A stretch of 54,581 nucleotides of DNA, from assembly GCA_002340325.1 (NCBI GenBank), contig DDLV01000118.1, positions 1 to 54,581 of the forward strand, read 5' to 3'. The DNA comes from Glaciecola sp. UBA2563 (GTDB taxonomy: Bacteria > Pseudomonadota > Gammaproteobacteria > Enterobacterales > Alteromonadaceae). Positions 39,341-48,529 of the stretch are shown piece by piece (positions within the stretch are counted from its first letter, which is position 1; every line of letters begins with the position of its first letter). Under the pieces are notes generated by a model. That model was not told the DNA's origin, made no database searches, and saw only the letters and a program-made list of their open reading frames with translations. The translations under genes were made by a program, and so were the position numbers.

Positions 39341-40165
39341 TCAAAAAAACTGATACACAAGTGAAACACTTGTTTGTGTTGAAACATCATCAATATCAGA
39401 TGCAACGTTTTCATCTTTTGTTATCTCAAAACTAAATTTCAGCGCCAAATCATCAAAGATCTTAGCCGTTGCCGAAGTGATTGAATTCACTGTAGTGGCA
39501 CTCTCATTGACTTCAGCAATTATCGCTTGTCGAATTTTCGCTTCATTTTCAAATGTATAAGTAAAATCGGCGCTCGACCGCAACAGGCCTCCTTCGAAAG
39601 AATCTCCTGTATCCTGTTGGCGAGAGTGCGCATAGCCCGGTCCAATACTGTACATAAAAGTGATCGTGTCTGATTGTAGCCACAAATGTCGCCAACCTGC
39701 GACCGCAGTTATTTGGTCTCTAAGTGCCAGAAACTGATTGTCATCATACTCGGTTAGTACAAACATTCTGTTTTTTATATTGGATAACTTATAGTCAAAC
39801 TCAAGTAATAGTTGCAACCGACTGGTTTCAAGTTTTTCATCATCTACTTCTGTCACCTGTCGTAGTGCTTGAATTGAATATTGATTGAACCAGCGAGGTA
39901 GGTCATGCTCAGCATCGATAACAAACTTATTCAGGCTCGTATCGGTATTGCCGGTGGTATTTAGGATCCCAAACTCACCTTCCAAAGTGATGTTACGTGA
40001 ATTTTGGTCTGCGTTTTCTTCCTGAAAGGCGTTTATGACAGCGTTTTGTTCTTCAAAAGTGCGCTTAAAAAACGATGATGCTTTTTCTTCATCGGGCACA
40101 CCCACTTTTGCAGCCATTGAATTTAACGAAAAAATCATGAAGGCTGTGACTATAATTATTTTCAT
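39341..40165 (-). CDS. DUF481 outer-membrane protein (YdiY-like), paralogue B
   Basis: This 274-residue second DUF481 protein has a signal peptide (MKIIIVTAFMIFSLNSMAA) and the same order of stretches as its neighbour: EGEFGILNTTGNTDTSLNKFVIDAEHDLPRWFNQYSIQAL, NRMFVLTEYDDNQFLALRDQITAVAGWRHLW, FMYSIGPGYAHSRQQDTG, and the end SLVYQFF. A polar stretch of about 40 residues after the signal (SFFKRTFEEQNAVINAFQEENADQN) is extra relative to A. The two look like an old tandem duplication. Confidence 0.85.
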   Translation of the reverse strand: MKIIIVTAFMIFSLNSMAAKVGVPDEEKASSFFKRTFEEQNAVINAFQEENADQNSRNITLEGEFGILNTTGNTDTSLNKFVIDAEHDLPRWFNQYSIQALRQVTEVDDEKLETSRLQLLLEFDYKLSNIKNRMFVLTEYDDNQFLALRDQITAVAGWRHLWLQSDTITFMYSIGPGYAHSRQQDTGDSFEGGLLRSSADFTYTFENEAKIRQAIIAEVNESATTVNSITSATAKIFDDLALKFSFEITKDENVASDIDDVSTQTSVSLVYQFF

Positions 40166-40255
40166 TAGCGCACACTCTTATTATAACGTTGCGCGTTTTT
40201 TATTTTTAGCAGGTAATACTAGATTGGTTTTCAGCGTGAAAATTTAAGTAAAAAT

Positions 40256-41077
40256 CTAATTCAACGCCTTTGCAATCTTTTCCGCCTCGGATCGCGCATA
40301 CTCATAAATAATAACATACTCGTCCGGTTTCAAGCCAATAGTGTCAAAAATTATTGACGGGATTTCTTCATGATCAACTATCGATTCCGGTGCATCAAGA
40401 TGCACCATTGCTGTCGTAAGAAAAATTACCGCTTGTTCGAAATATGACAAGCTATGCGCTGTCAGCTTAAAAGATGCTAGCGGTTGATAAACCGTTTCCG
40501 GAAGTTTCCACGTTTGCAAGATATCGCCGCTACATTCGGCAAATGTAAACCCAAACACTTCTTGCTGAACAGAAAATGGAAGGCAGCTTTCACTGTCGTC
40601 TTTATAGTCCGAATACTGCTGTGGTAGTTGAGTTGCACAAATAAGCTCGCTGAGACTGTGCAGTATCCCAATAACAAAATAACGATCGCTGCCTCGCACT
40701 TGTCTCTGTTGCGCTATTGATTTTGCCACTACACCTGTCAAGACAGCGCGTTGCCAGAACTCCTCAAAATTGAGTTGTTCAGAGGAAAACGATTTGAACG
40801 CCAGATTAGCCGTTTCCGCTATTGAAATATTATACGCAGCTTCACCACCAATTACTTGAAGCGCTTTTTTCACTGTTCCAACCTCGGATTGGAACCGGAA
40901 TAAGGCACTGTTGGCAAGCTTTAATACTTTTGCGCTTAATGACGGGTCAACGGACATGACCTTTGCAATATCGTCACTGCTCGCGCAGGGATCGTCTAAA
41001 AGACTACGGATCCTCACGCAGGTATCAGGTAACGTGAATGACAAGGCTGCATATCTAACGATTAATTCAGTGGACAT
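40256..41077 (-). CDS. HDOD-domain signalling protein
   Basis: This 273-residue protein is made almost wholly of an HDOD domain (a variant of the HD phosphohydrolase fold without the catalytic His-Asp set). The typical start is PDTCVRIRSLLDDPCASSDDIAKVMSVDPSLSAKVLKLANSALFRF (about 18-63), followed by VGTVKKALQVIGGEAAYNI and FEEFWQRAVLTGVVAKSIA. HDOD proteins take part in signal transduction, often with cyclic-di-GMP or chemotaxis proteins, but no partner domain is attached here and no neighbour suggests a pathway. Confidence 0.85.
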   Translation of the reverse strand: MSTELIVRYAALSFTLPDTCVRIRSLLDDPCASSDDIAKVMSVDPSLSAKVLKLANSALFRFQSEVGTVKKALQVIGGEAAYNISIAETANLAFKSFSSEQLNFEEFWQRAVLTGVVAKSIAQQRQVRGSDRYFVIGILHSLSELICATQLPQQYSDYKDDSESCLPFSVQQEVFGFTFAECSGDILQTWKLPETVYQPLASFKLTAHSLSYFEQAVIFLTTAMVHLDAPESIVDHEEIPSIIFDTIGLKPDEYVIIYEYARSEAEKIAKALN

Positions 41078-41270
41078 AACACTACTCTCTCACTAATTAT
41101 TGGCGTTCATAGTAATGCAATTCGATATTTTATAGATGCCAGCGTTTATACTCGGCTGTTTTTTTCAATACCCTACGCAAGAATGCGGACAAACAATCAT
41201 CTTCCAGTTGATAGACAAGACTGTGTTTGCACTATCATGACGGAGCAATAATTTAGACACGTAAAAACGT

Positions 41271-41300
41271 CAGCATGTTTTTCAACTAATGCTGGTTTTT
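41271..41300. terminator. Short hairpin with T-tract downstream of the DUF1289 gene
   Basis: CAGCAT (41271-41276) pairs with ATGCTG (41289-41294). It is followed by GTTTTT on the plus strand and, on the minus strand, by ACGTTTTT. On the minus strand it may end the DUF1289 transcript. Confidence 0.4.
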
Positions 41301-41326
41301 AGGCTATAAAGCGCTTGGCGGAGGGA

Positions 41327-41410
41327 TGTTGTTATTTAAAAGCGTGCGAGCACAAGGATGTGCGAGCTAGAGCGTCCAGGGATGGTTTAAGCGTCTTTTA
41401 AATATCGACA
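41327..41410. repeat. Dispersed hairpin repeat, divergent copy 3
   Basis: Outer arms 41327-41342 and 41395-41410 are complementary in 13 of 16 positions, with ATTTAAAAG / CTTTTAAAT perfect. Inside are CACAAGGATGTG, AGAGCGTCC, AGGGATGG and TTAAGCGTC. These match the reverse strand of copies 1 and 2 (CACATGGATGTG, then AGCGTCTTT) in order. Outer arms again differ from the other copies. It occupies the 409-base gap between the HDOD and DUF1289 genes (41078-41486), which holds no gene I can support. Confidence 0.6.
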
Positions 41411-41486
41411 TGCCGCAGCCAGATAGCTTATCTTAAATAGACATTATTAGTTGAAAAACAGGATTGCGATTCGTTAATTACAAGGA

Positions 41487-41735
41487 TTAAAACAATTCAC
41501 CTTGTTGGAAGTGAGGAGGCATTTCTGGTGAATTTTGCTTCTTAAGCATGAAGGCTCGGCGTCGGCGATTACAGGCTGTGACAATAATGCGTTTTGTTCT
41601 ATCGTCTATCGAATGCCAATGCTGGCGCTCTTCTCTCGAGCGAAAGCAGCCCAGACAATATCCTTTGGGACCCGACTCACAGACGCCTATGCAAGGGCTT
41701 GGTATCTCGAAAAACTCAAGCTGCTGCAAAACCAA
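41487..41735 (-). CDS. DUF1289 family small cysteine protein
   Basis: This 82-residue protein has the family signature SPCIGVCESGPKGYCLGCFRSREERQHWHSI (residues 13-43), with four cysteines likely to bind metal or an iron-sulfur group, and a basic helix RTKRIIVTACNRRRRAF. The predicted start is TTG (41735) with GAGGG upstream. DUF1289 proteins are common in proteobacteria, with no settled function. Confidence 0.85.
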   Translation of the reverse strand: MVLQQLEFFEIPSPCIGVCESGPKGYCLGCFRSREERQHWHSIDDRTKRIIVTACNRRRRAFMLKKQNSPEMPPHFQQGELF

Positions 41736-42039
41736 TCGCCCTCTTACATCTAGCCATAATGTAATAAAAATAAATCATCGCGAAATATCTAAAGCGCGCA
41801 GCTCACATCAAAAGACTGCTTCTGATGCGGCTAACGCGTCATAGCCTGGCGGCACTTAACAGGTTTTAGTATAAACGCTGATCTTGAACAACATGATCTG
41901 GTTTTTTATACAGTAATAAGAAACAGTTTCGCGACGGTTGGATAAGGAATCTTGAAGGCGCATTTAGCAATACCCACAAAACACAAAAGGACATGTAAAC
42001 ATGTCCTTTTGAAAGCTTTTCTAAGAGGGTGAAAACGAA
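41736..42039. other. Intergenic region between lpdA and DUF1289
   Basis: About 300 bases with no gene that I can support. It contains the strong lpdA terminator at 41985-42010 and must hold the promoter of the DUF1289 gene. A direct GATC-spaced motif (GATCTTGAACAACATGATC, near 41880) is seen but has no known meaning. Confidence 0.4.
41985..42010 (-). terminator. Intrinsic terminator of the pyruvate dehydrogenase operon
   Basis: A perfect 11-base stem AAAAGGACATG / CATGTCCTTTT with a four-base loop lies 30 bases after the lpdA stop codon. On the minus strand the 3' arm ends CCTTTTGTGTTTTG. Confidence 0.85.
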
Positions 42040-43461
42040 TTATTTTTTCCTTGCTTTCGGGTTTGGCATATCAGTGATACTGCCTTCAAAAATCTCCGCA
42101 GCCAAGCCAACAGACTCATTCAACGTTGGGTGCGCGTGAATGCTTAATGCAACATCTTCTGCGTCAGCGCCCATTTCGATTGCCAAACCAATTTCGCCTA
42201 GCATTTCACCAGCATTTGTGCCGACGATGGCGCCACCGATAACACGACCAGAATCTTTATCAAAGATCATCTTTGTCATTCCATCGGTTGCTGCAGATGC
42301 TATCGCACGACCTGAAGCACTCCACGGGAAGGTAGCTGATTCATAGTTAACGCCTTGGTCTTTTGCTTCTTTTTCTGTTAAACCAACCCAAGCAACCTCA
42401 GGTTCAGTATAGGCGACAGAAGGGATACAACGCGGATCAAAGTAGTGTTTCTTACCTGCTATAACCTCAGCTGCGACATGCCCTTCATGGACGGCTTTGT
42501 GCGCAAGCATTGGTTGGCCTACCAAGTCTCCGATTGCGAAGATATTGCTAACATTTGTGCGCATTTGCTTATCAACGTTAATAAATCCACGCTCATCAAC
42601 AGCCACGCCTGCTTGTTCTGCCGCTATTAAACTACCATTTGGTCGTCTACCTACGGCGACAAGCACTTTGTCATATTTCACCGGCTCAGCGGGTGCCGCT
42701 TTACCTTCAAAACTCACGTAAAGGCCATCATCTTTTGCTTCAATGGCGGTTACTTTAGTTTCAAGCATTAGATTAAACTTGTTCTTAAGGGTTTTGGTGT
42801 ATACCTTTACAACATCTTTATCCGCAGCAGGGATAAGTTGATCTAAAAACTCTACTACGTCAATTTGTGCGCCTAATGCATTATAAACAGTGCCCATTTC
42901 TAGGCCAATGATGCCACCGCCGAGTACCAGCATTTTTTCTGGTATATCTTTCATTTCAAGCGCGCCAGTAGAATCAATCACACGCTCATCATCATGCGGA
43001 ATAAACGGCAACGTTACCGGTTCTGAACCTGCTGCAATAATCGCATTATCAAATATGATAGTCGTTTTACCGTCTTTACCTTCGACCTCGATTGTATTTG
43101 CGCCAGTAAACTTGCCATATCCCTGCACATGTTGAACCTTGCGCATTTTTGACATGCCACCTAACCCTTTAGTCAGCTGACCAACGACAGAGTCTTTCCA
43201 AGCACGAATTTTATCAAGGTCAAACGTGGGTTCACCGAAACTTACGCCGTGATCCGCAAGATGCTTTGCTTCTTGTATAACCTTAGCCACATGAAGCAAA
43301 GCTTTTGAAGGAATACATCCTATATTTAGACATACACCACCTAACGTATCTCTCGCATCAACCAACACCGTCTCAATCCCCAAATCTGCCGCTCTGAAAG
43401 CAGCGGAGTAACCACCAGGGCCTGCACCGAGTACTACTAATTGCGTTTTTATTTCACTCAT
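42040..43461 (-). CDS. lpdA: Dihydrolipoyl dehydrogenase (E3)
   Basis: This 473-residue flavoenzyme reoxidises the dihydrolipoyl groups of pyruvate dehydrogenase, 2-oxoglutarate dehydrogenase and GcvH. FAD motif QLVVLGAGPGGYSAAFRAADLG, redox-active disulfide GGVCLNIGCIPSKALLH, NAD motif MLVLGGGIIGLEMGTVYNALG and C-terminal HAHPTLNESVGLAAE (catalytic His-Glu) are complete. The frame is open further upstream to 43581, but ATG 43461 with GAGG upstream gives the family start MSEIKTQLVVLG. It follows aceF by about 130 bases and ends before a strong terminator. Confidence 0.96.
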   Translation of the reverse strand: MSEIKTQLVVLGAGPGGYSAAFRAADLGIETVLVDARDTLGGVCLNIGCIPSKALLHVAKVIQEAKHLADHGVSFGEPTFDLDKIRAWKDSVVGQLTKGLGGMSKMRKVQHVQGYGKFTGANTIEVEGKDGKTTIIFDNAIIAAGSEPVTLPFIPHDDERVIDSTGALEMKDIPEKMLVLGGGIIGLEMGTVYNALGAQIDVVEFLDQLIPAADKDVVKVYTKTLKNKFNLMLETKVTAIEAKDDGLYVSFEGKAAPAEPVKYDKVLVAVGRRPNGSLIAAEQAGVAVDERGFINVDKQMRTNVSNIFAIGDLVGQPMLAHKAVHEGHVAAEVIAGKKHYFDPRCIPSVAYTEPEVAWVGLTEKEAKDQGVNYESATFPWSASGRAIASAATDGMTKMIFDKDSGRVIGGAIVGTNAGEMLGEIGLAIEMGADAEDVALSIHAHPTLNESVGLAAEIFEGSITDMPNPKARKK

Positions 43462-43591
43462 TATGACCTCAATCAATCGTCTTTCAACGGACGTTGCCGG
43501 CATATTGATATGAATATGCACGACAACAAATATTATTATTCCAATGTTTTTAAGATGCTCGTGGAAACATGTGAGCATCAAATAATTTTCA

Positions 43592-45571
43592 CTACAGCAA
43601 AATACGCCTTATATCAGTGAGAGCTCCGCCTAAATGCGCAGCAAATCGCGCCGCTAATGCGCCATCAATGACACGATGGTCGTAAGATAATGATAGCGGC
43701 AACATTAGACGAGGCTGGAACGCATTTCCATCCCACTTTGGTTTGATTTCGCTCTTTGAAACCCCAAGTATGGCGACATCTGGCGCATTTACGATAGGTG
43801 TAAATGCCGTTCCTCCAATCCCTCCCAAACTTGAAATGGTAAAACAACTTCCTTGCATATCAGCAGCTTTTAGTTTTCCATCACGTGCTTTGATACTGAC
43901 ATCTGTCAATTCTCTTGAAATATCCAGTATTCCTTTCTTGTCTACATCACGGATAACAGGCACTACTAGTCCCCCCGGTGTATCAACGGCGATGCCGATG
44001 TGATGGTACTTTTTCTGAATCAATGATTCGCCAGACTCTGAAAGACTGGAGTTAAAAGCAGGGTAGGCTTTTAATGCATCTGCCACTGCTTTCATCATAA
44101 ATACTAACGGCGTTATTTTTACACCCAAATTGCGCTTTTCAGCAATTGCATTTTGCTCTTTGCGAAAAGCTTCCAAATCTGTGATGTCAGCTTCTTCAAA
44201 TTGCGTAACATGCGGAATGGTTACCCAGTTTCTGTGTAAATTTGGACCCGATAGTTTTTGTATACGAGATAGTGGAATTTCTTCAACTTCACCAAACTTG
44301 CTAAAGTCGACTTTTGGCGGCGGCAATACTTGTAAACCACCTGCGCCATTTCCAACGGAAGACGTTGCAGTAACTTTAGGTCTGGAGAGCTCATACTTCA
44401 CATATGACTGGACATCCTCTTTAAGGATCCTGTTCTTGCGACCACTACCTTTCACCTCATGCAAATCGACGCCGAATTCTCTTGCCAATCGGCGTACCGA
44501 CGGTGATGCGTGAATTTTACCCGATTTAGTCTTCTCACCGGCTGAAGGATGATGAGGAACCGGAGGAGCTTTTAGCGCTTCTCTCGATGTCTCAGTGCCA
44601 AGCATTGGGTGCGTAGTTGATGAACTTGAAGCACTATTTGAAGCTGTAAGTGATTCTGTCACGCTCGCCGTTTTAGCGCCTGCAACTTTTAGCGTTAAAA
44701 CAAGGGAACCTTCCGATACTTTATCACCAACGGCCACTTTAACTTCAACAACTTCACCTGCTGTAGGCGCCGGCACATCCATCGTTGCCTTGTCCGTTTC
44801 AAGCGTAATCAATCCATCTTCTTCTGCAACGGTGTCACCCGCGCTGACAAGTACATCAATAATATCAACACCTTCAGCATCACCAATGTCAGGGACTGTT
44901 ACATCAATGATTTCGGCCCCTGCAGATGTCGGGGCTGCTGAAGCTTGCGCTACAGAAGCAGGTTGCACTGTTTCGATTTCAGATGGTTGGCTACTCGATG
45001 AAGTTGTTTCAAGTAACAGGACTAGTGAACCTTCCGATACCTTATCTCCCACAGCCACCTTAAGTTCAACGATTGTCCCAGCTTGCGGCGCTGGTACATC
45101 CATCGTTGCTTTGTCGGTTTCAAGGGTGATGAGTCCATCTTCTTCAGCGACACTATCACCTACGCTTACCAACACATCAATTATGTCGACATCTTCGGCA
45201 TCACCAATATCAGGTACTGTAACTTCTATGATAGAACCCGATGTCTTTTCTTCGCTTGTCTCTGAAGCTTTTGCTGCTTCATTTGCAGGCTGTGCTGACG
45301 CCGCACTTTCAGTACTATCATTTGATGAAGCACCTTGTTCGGTAGCTTGACCAATAACATCACCTTCTTTTATTTTGTCTCCAACGCCCACGGATAAGCT
45401 AGTCACCGTACCCGCAAACGGGATGGGAATGTCCATGCTGGCTTTATCGCTCTCTACCGTTACCAAAGAGTCTTCAGCATTAAGCTCGTCTCCCACAGAA
45501 ACCAGTACCTCGATTATCTCAACTTCTTCTCCACCAACGTCAGGAACAATTATGTCTTTTGCATTTGCCAT
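43592..45571 (-). CDS. aceF: Dihydrolipoyllysine acetyltransferase (E2) with three lipoyl domains
   Basis: This 659-residue core of the pyruvate dehydrogenase complex has three lipoyl domains, with attachment lysines in ESDKASM, ETDKATM and ETDKATM (about residues 43, 154 and 261), joined by Ala/Ser/Glu-rich linkers. Then come the E1/E3-binding domain (HASPSVRRLAREFGVDLHEVKGSGRKNRILKEDV, about 342-375) and the catalytic domain with SLSYDHRVIDGALAARF near the end (His and Asp of the active site). Lipoyl domains 2 and 3 are nearly identical, a sign of recent duplication or conversion. It follows aceE by 11 bases. Confidence 0.96.
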   Translation of the reverse strand: MANAKDIIVPDVGGEEVEIIEVLVSVGDELNAEDSLVTVESDKASMDIPIPFAGTVTSLSVGVGDKIKEGDVIGQATEQGASSNDSTESAASAQPANEAAKASETSEEKTSGSIIEVTVPDIGDAEDVDIIDVLVSVGDSVAEEDGLITLETDKATMDVPAPQAGTIVELKVAVGDKVSEGSLVLLLETTSSSSQPSEIETVQPASVAQASAAPTSAGAEIIDVTVPDIGDAEGVDIIDVLVSAGDTVAEEDGLITLETDKATMDVPAPTAGEVVEVKVAVGDKVSEGSLVLTLKVAGAKTASVTESLTASNSASSSSTTHPMLGTETSREALKAPPVPHHPSAGEKTKSGKIHASPSVRRLAREFGVDLHEVKGSGRKNRILKEDVQSYVKYELSRPKVTATSSVGNGAGGLQVLPPPKVDFSKFGEVEEIPLSRIQKLSGPNLHRNWVTIPHVTQFEEADITDLEAFRKEQNAIAEKRNLGVKITPLVFMMKAVADALKAYPAFNSSLSESGESLIQKKYHHIGIAVDTPGGLVVPVIRDVDKKGILDISRELTDVSIKARDGKLKAADMQGSCFTISSLGGIGGTAFTPIVNAPDVAILGVSKSEIKPKWDGNAFQPRLMLPLSLSYDHRVIDGALAARFAAHLGGALTDIRRILL

Positions 45572-45582
45572 GTGTATGCTCC

Positions 45583-48255
45583 TTACGCGTAAAGCGGATT
45601 TAATTTGGTTGCGTCAATACCAAGCTCATCTCGAGCTTTGACAAGCTCTTTCTCGGTAAGATCACCTGAAGCATAAAGCTCATAAAGTGCAGCGTAAGCA
45701 ACATAATTGGCATCTACTTCAAAATGACGTCTGAGATTTTCGCGGCTGTCCGATCGCCCGAAACCATCTGTGCCAAGCACACGGTAGCTGCTAGGAACAT
45801 AATTTCGCACTTGATCAGCGAAATTCTTGATATAGTCAGTCGCCGCAATAGTAGGTCCATCAAAGCCCTCTGCTAACACTTCAGTGACCCATGGCACCTT
45901 TTGTTTCGCATCTGGATTAAGCATATTGAATCGATCTGTATCTAGCGCTTCTCTTGTCAATTCGTTAAATGACGTTACGCTGTACACCTCACTTGCTACT
46001 TTATACTTTTCTTGAAGTAATTCAGCGGCAGAGCGCACTTGTTGCAAGATTGTACCGCAACCCAATAGTTTCACTTTCTTCTTGGAACGTGAGGTGCCAA
46101 CAGTTTCTAATTTATAAATGCCCTTGAGAATGCCCTCTTCTACACCTTTTGGCATGGCAGGTTGTACATAATTCTCATTCATGACAGTAAGGTAATAAAA
46201 AACATTCTCTTGTTTTTCAAACATTCGCTGGACACCGTCTTGGACAATCACAGCTACTTCATAACCATACGTCGGGTCATAGCTTATACAGTTAGGGATC
46301 AATGCTGCCTGAGTATGGCTGTGCCCATCCTGATGCTGCAAGCCTTCACCATTTAACGTTGTTCGACCTGCAGTACCGCCAACCAGAAAACCACGTGCTT
46401 GAGAGTCACCCGCTGCCCAAGCCATATCACCCACGCGTTGAAAACCAAACATTGAGTAGTAAATGTAAATCGGTAGCATCGGATAATTATTTGTAGAGTA
46501 GGATGTGCCGGCGGCAAGCCACGATGACATCGCGCCTAGTTCATTTATGCCCTCCTGTAGCACTTGACCTTTTTTATCTTCGCGATAATAGGCGACTTGA
46601 TCTTTGTCTTGCGGAACGTATTTTTGCCCTTCATTTGAATAGATACCCACCTGTCTAAACAAACCTTCCATACCAAAGGTTCTTGCTTCATCAGGAATTA
46701 TAGGTACTACCCTATTGCCCATTTGTTTGTCTTTTAACAGCACTGTCAATACCCTGACAAATGCCATAGTTGTGGATATCTCTCTTTCTCCAGACCCTTT
46801 TGTAATTGCATCAAAGGCTTTTAGAGGAGGGGTTGCTATCTCATCTGAAGCATTCGCTCTTCGCACTGGCATATAGCCATGCAGTGAATCACGTCGCTCC
46901 TTCAAATATTTCATTTCCGGACTGTCTTCTTCAAATTTAAAATATTTGAGTTCTGCACAATCGTCATCGCTTAAAGGCATATTGAAGCGATTTCGGTATT
47001 CTTTGACAGAATCTAAATCCATTTTTTTGACTTGGTGAGCAATATTTTTGCCTTCACCCGCGGAGCCCATTCCATAGCCTTTTACTGTTTTGGCAAGAAT
47101 GACTTGTGGTCTGCCAACCGTTTCCGTTGCGCGCTTGTAAGCTGCGTATACTTTCACAGGGTCATGACCGCCACGATTAAGACGCCATATGTCATCGTCT
47201 GACATATTTGCCACCATCTCTTTGAGCTCTGGGTACTTGCCGAAGAAGTATTTCCTAGTATAAGCGCCGCCCTTCTCTTTGCAGTTTTGGTATTCGCCAT
47301 CAACCGTTTCATTCATTAACTGCAGCAGCTTTCCGGATGTGTCGCGTGCAAGAAGTGGGTCCCAATACCGCCCCCATATGACTTTAAATACTTCCCAACC
47401 GGCTCCGCGAAACGTGCCTTCTAATTCTTGAATAATTTTTCCGTTGCCGCGAACAGGACCGTCTAGTCGTTGCAAGTTACAGTTAATAACAAACGTTAAG
47501 TTGTCTAAGCTTTCACGCGATGCCAGCCCTATCGCGCCTAAACTCTCTGGTTCATCACATTCACCGTCGCCAAGGAAACACCAAACGCGTTGGTTAGAAC
47601 AGTCTTTTAACCCTCGATTAGTTAAGTATTTTAAAAACCTAGCTAAATAGATTGCCTGCATTGGCCCTAGCCCCATAGACACCGTAGGAAACTGCCAGAA
47701 TTCAGGCATTAGCTTAGGATGTGGATAAGAGGATAGCCCTTGGCCATCTACCTCTTGGCGGAACATATCTAATTGATTCTCGCTCAAGCGCCCTTCTATA
47801 AAGGCTCGTGAGTATATACCAGGAGAAACGTGTCCCTGAATAAACAAGAAATCACCGCCACTTTGTTCAGTTGGCGCTCGAAAAAAGTGATTAAAACCAA
47901 CATCATAAAGCATAGCGGATGATGCAAAACTAGAGATGTGACCGCCTAACTCTAAGGCTTTCTTTGACCCTCGCAAGACCATCATCAATGCATTCCAACG
48001 AATTGCATTTCGTATTTTTGTTTCAATCGTCTGGTCGCCGGGCATTGTGGGCTCTTGCCCTGTAGGTATCGTATTTATATAAGCCGTTGTTGCGTCATAA
48101 GGTAAATGCGCACCGTTCAAACGTGCTTTTTCAATCAATGATTCTAATAAATAATGAGCGCGCTCAATTCCATCCTCTTCGAGTACTGCTTCCATGGCAT
48201 CCAACCATTCGGAGGTTTCGATAGGATCCACATCGGTTTGCTTCATCTGAGCCAT
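45583..48255 (-). CDS. aceE: Pyruvate dehydrogenase E1 component
   Basis: This 890-residue homodimeric thiamine-diphosphate enzyme decarboxylates pyruvate and acetylates the E2 lipoyl groups. It begins KQTDVDPIETSEWLDAMEAVLEEDGIERAHYLLESLIEKAR and has the ThDP-binding region WCFLGDGECDEPESLGAIGLASRESLDNLTFVINCNLQRLDGPVRGNG. C-terminal transketolase-like parts are VLGTDGFGRSDSRENLRRHFEVD. Its length matches E. coli (887). It is preceded by a 274-base AT-rich gap after pdhR in which I see no PdhR box. Confidence 0.97.
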   Translation of the reverse strand: MAQMKQTDVDPIETSEWLDAMEAVLEEDGIERAHYLLESLIEKARLNGAHLPYDATTAYINTIPTGQEPTMPGDQTIETKIRNAIRWNALMMVLRGSKKALELGGHISSFASSAMLYDVGFNHFFRAPTEQSGGDFLFIQGHVSPGIYSRAFIEGRLSENQLDMFRQEVDGQGLSSYPHPKLMPEFWQFPTVSMGLGPMQAIYLARFLKYLTNRGLKDCSNQRVWCFLGDGECDEPESLGAIGLASRESLDNLTFVINCNLQRLDGPVRGNGKIIQELEGTFRGAGWEVFKVIWGRYWDPLLARDTSGKLLQLMNETVDGEYQNCKEKGGAYTRKYFFGKYPELKEMVANMSDDDIWRLNRGGHDPVKVYAAYKRATETVGRPQVILAKTVKGYGMGSAGEGKNIAHQVKKMDLDSVKEYRNRFNMPLSDDDCAELKYFKFEEDSPEMKYLKERRDSLHGYMPVRRANASDEIATPPLKAFDAITKGSGEREISTTMAFVRVLTVLLKDKQMGNRVVPIIPDEARTFGMEGLFRQVGIYSNEGQKYVPQDKDQVAYYREDKKGQVLQEGINELGAMSSWLAAGTSYSTNNYPMLPIYIYYSMFGFQRVGDMAWAAGDSQARGFLVGGTAGRTTLNGEGLQHQDGHSHTQAALIPNCISYDPTYGYEVAVIVQDGVQRMFEKQENVFYYLTVMNENYVQPAMPKGVEEGILKGIYKLETVGTSRSKKKVKLLGCGTILQQVRSAAELLQEKYKVASEVYSVTSFNELTREALDTDRFNMLNPDAKQKVPWVTEVLAEGFDGPTIAATDYIKNFADQVRNYVPSSYRVLGTDGFGRSDSRENLRRHFEVDANYVAYAALYELYASGDLTEKELVKARDELGIDATKLNPLYA

Positions 48256-48529
48256 ACTGTTTTCCTGTTCTCTTGTTCAAATAACCAAGGTGAAATCACA
48301 TCACCTAGTCGTGTGTTGATTCATTGCCGTTTGTTAATAAAATATTCAGTTGCTTGCGTTTTGTTTATGATTTAAAAGTCGCTTCAAAAATTGCATTCTG
48401 TCTATGTTTAGCGCGATACAAAGTATTTTTATTATAATATTTTTTTAATTTTATTTTTTCGTTTAAATTACATTTAATTAACATCAATACTACGTAGATT
48501 TTCTTATTTCGCCAAGTTCTCCTTTTGTT

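Noticed and set aside
44595..45350. Open frame of 251 codons opposite aceF
   Set aside because: It is the mirror of the lipoyl repeats; the Ser/Thr-rich product follows from codon bias of the real gene.
48256..48529. PdhR operator directly before aceE
   Set aside because: No ATTGGTNNNACCAAT-like palindrome is present in this gap; the only convincing box is upstream of pdhR.
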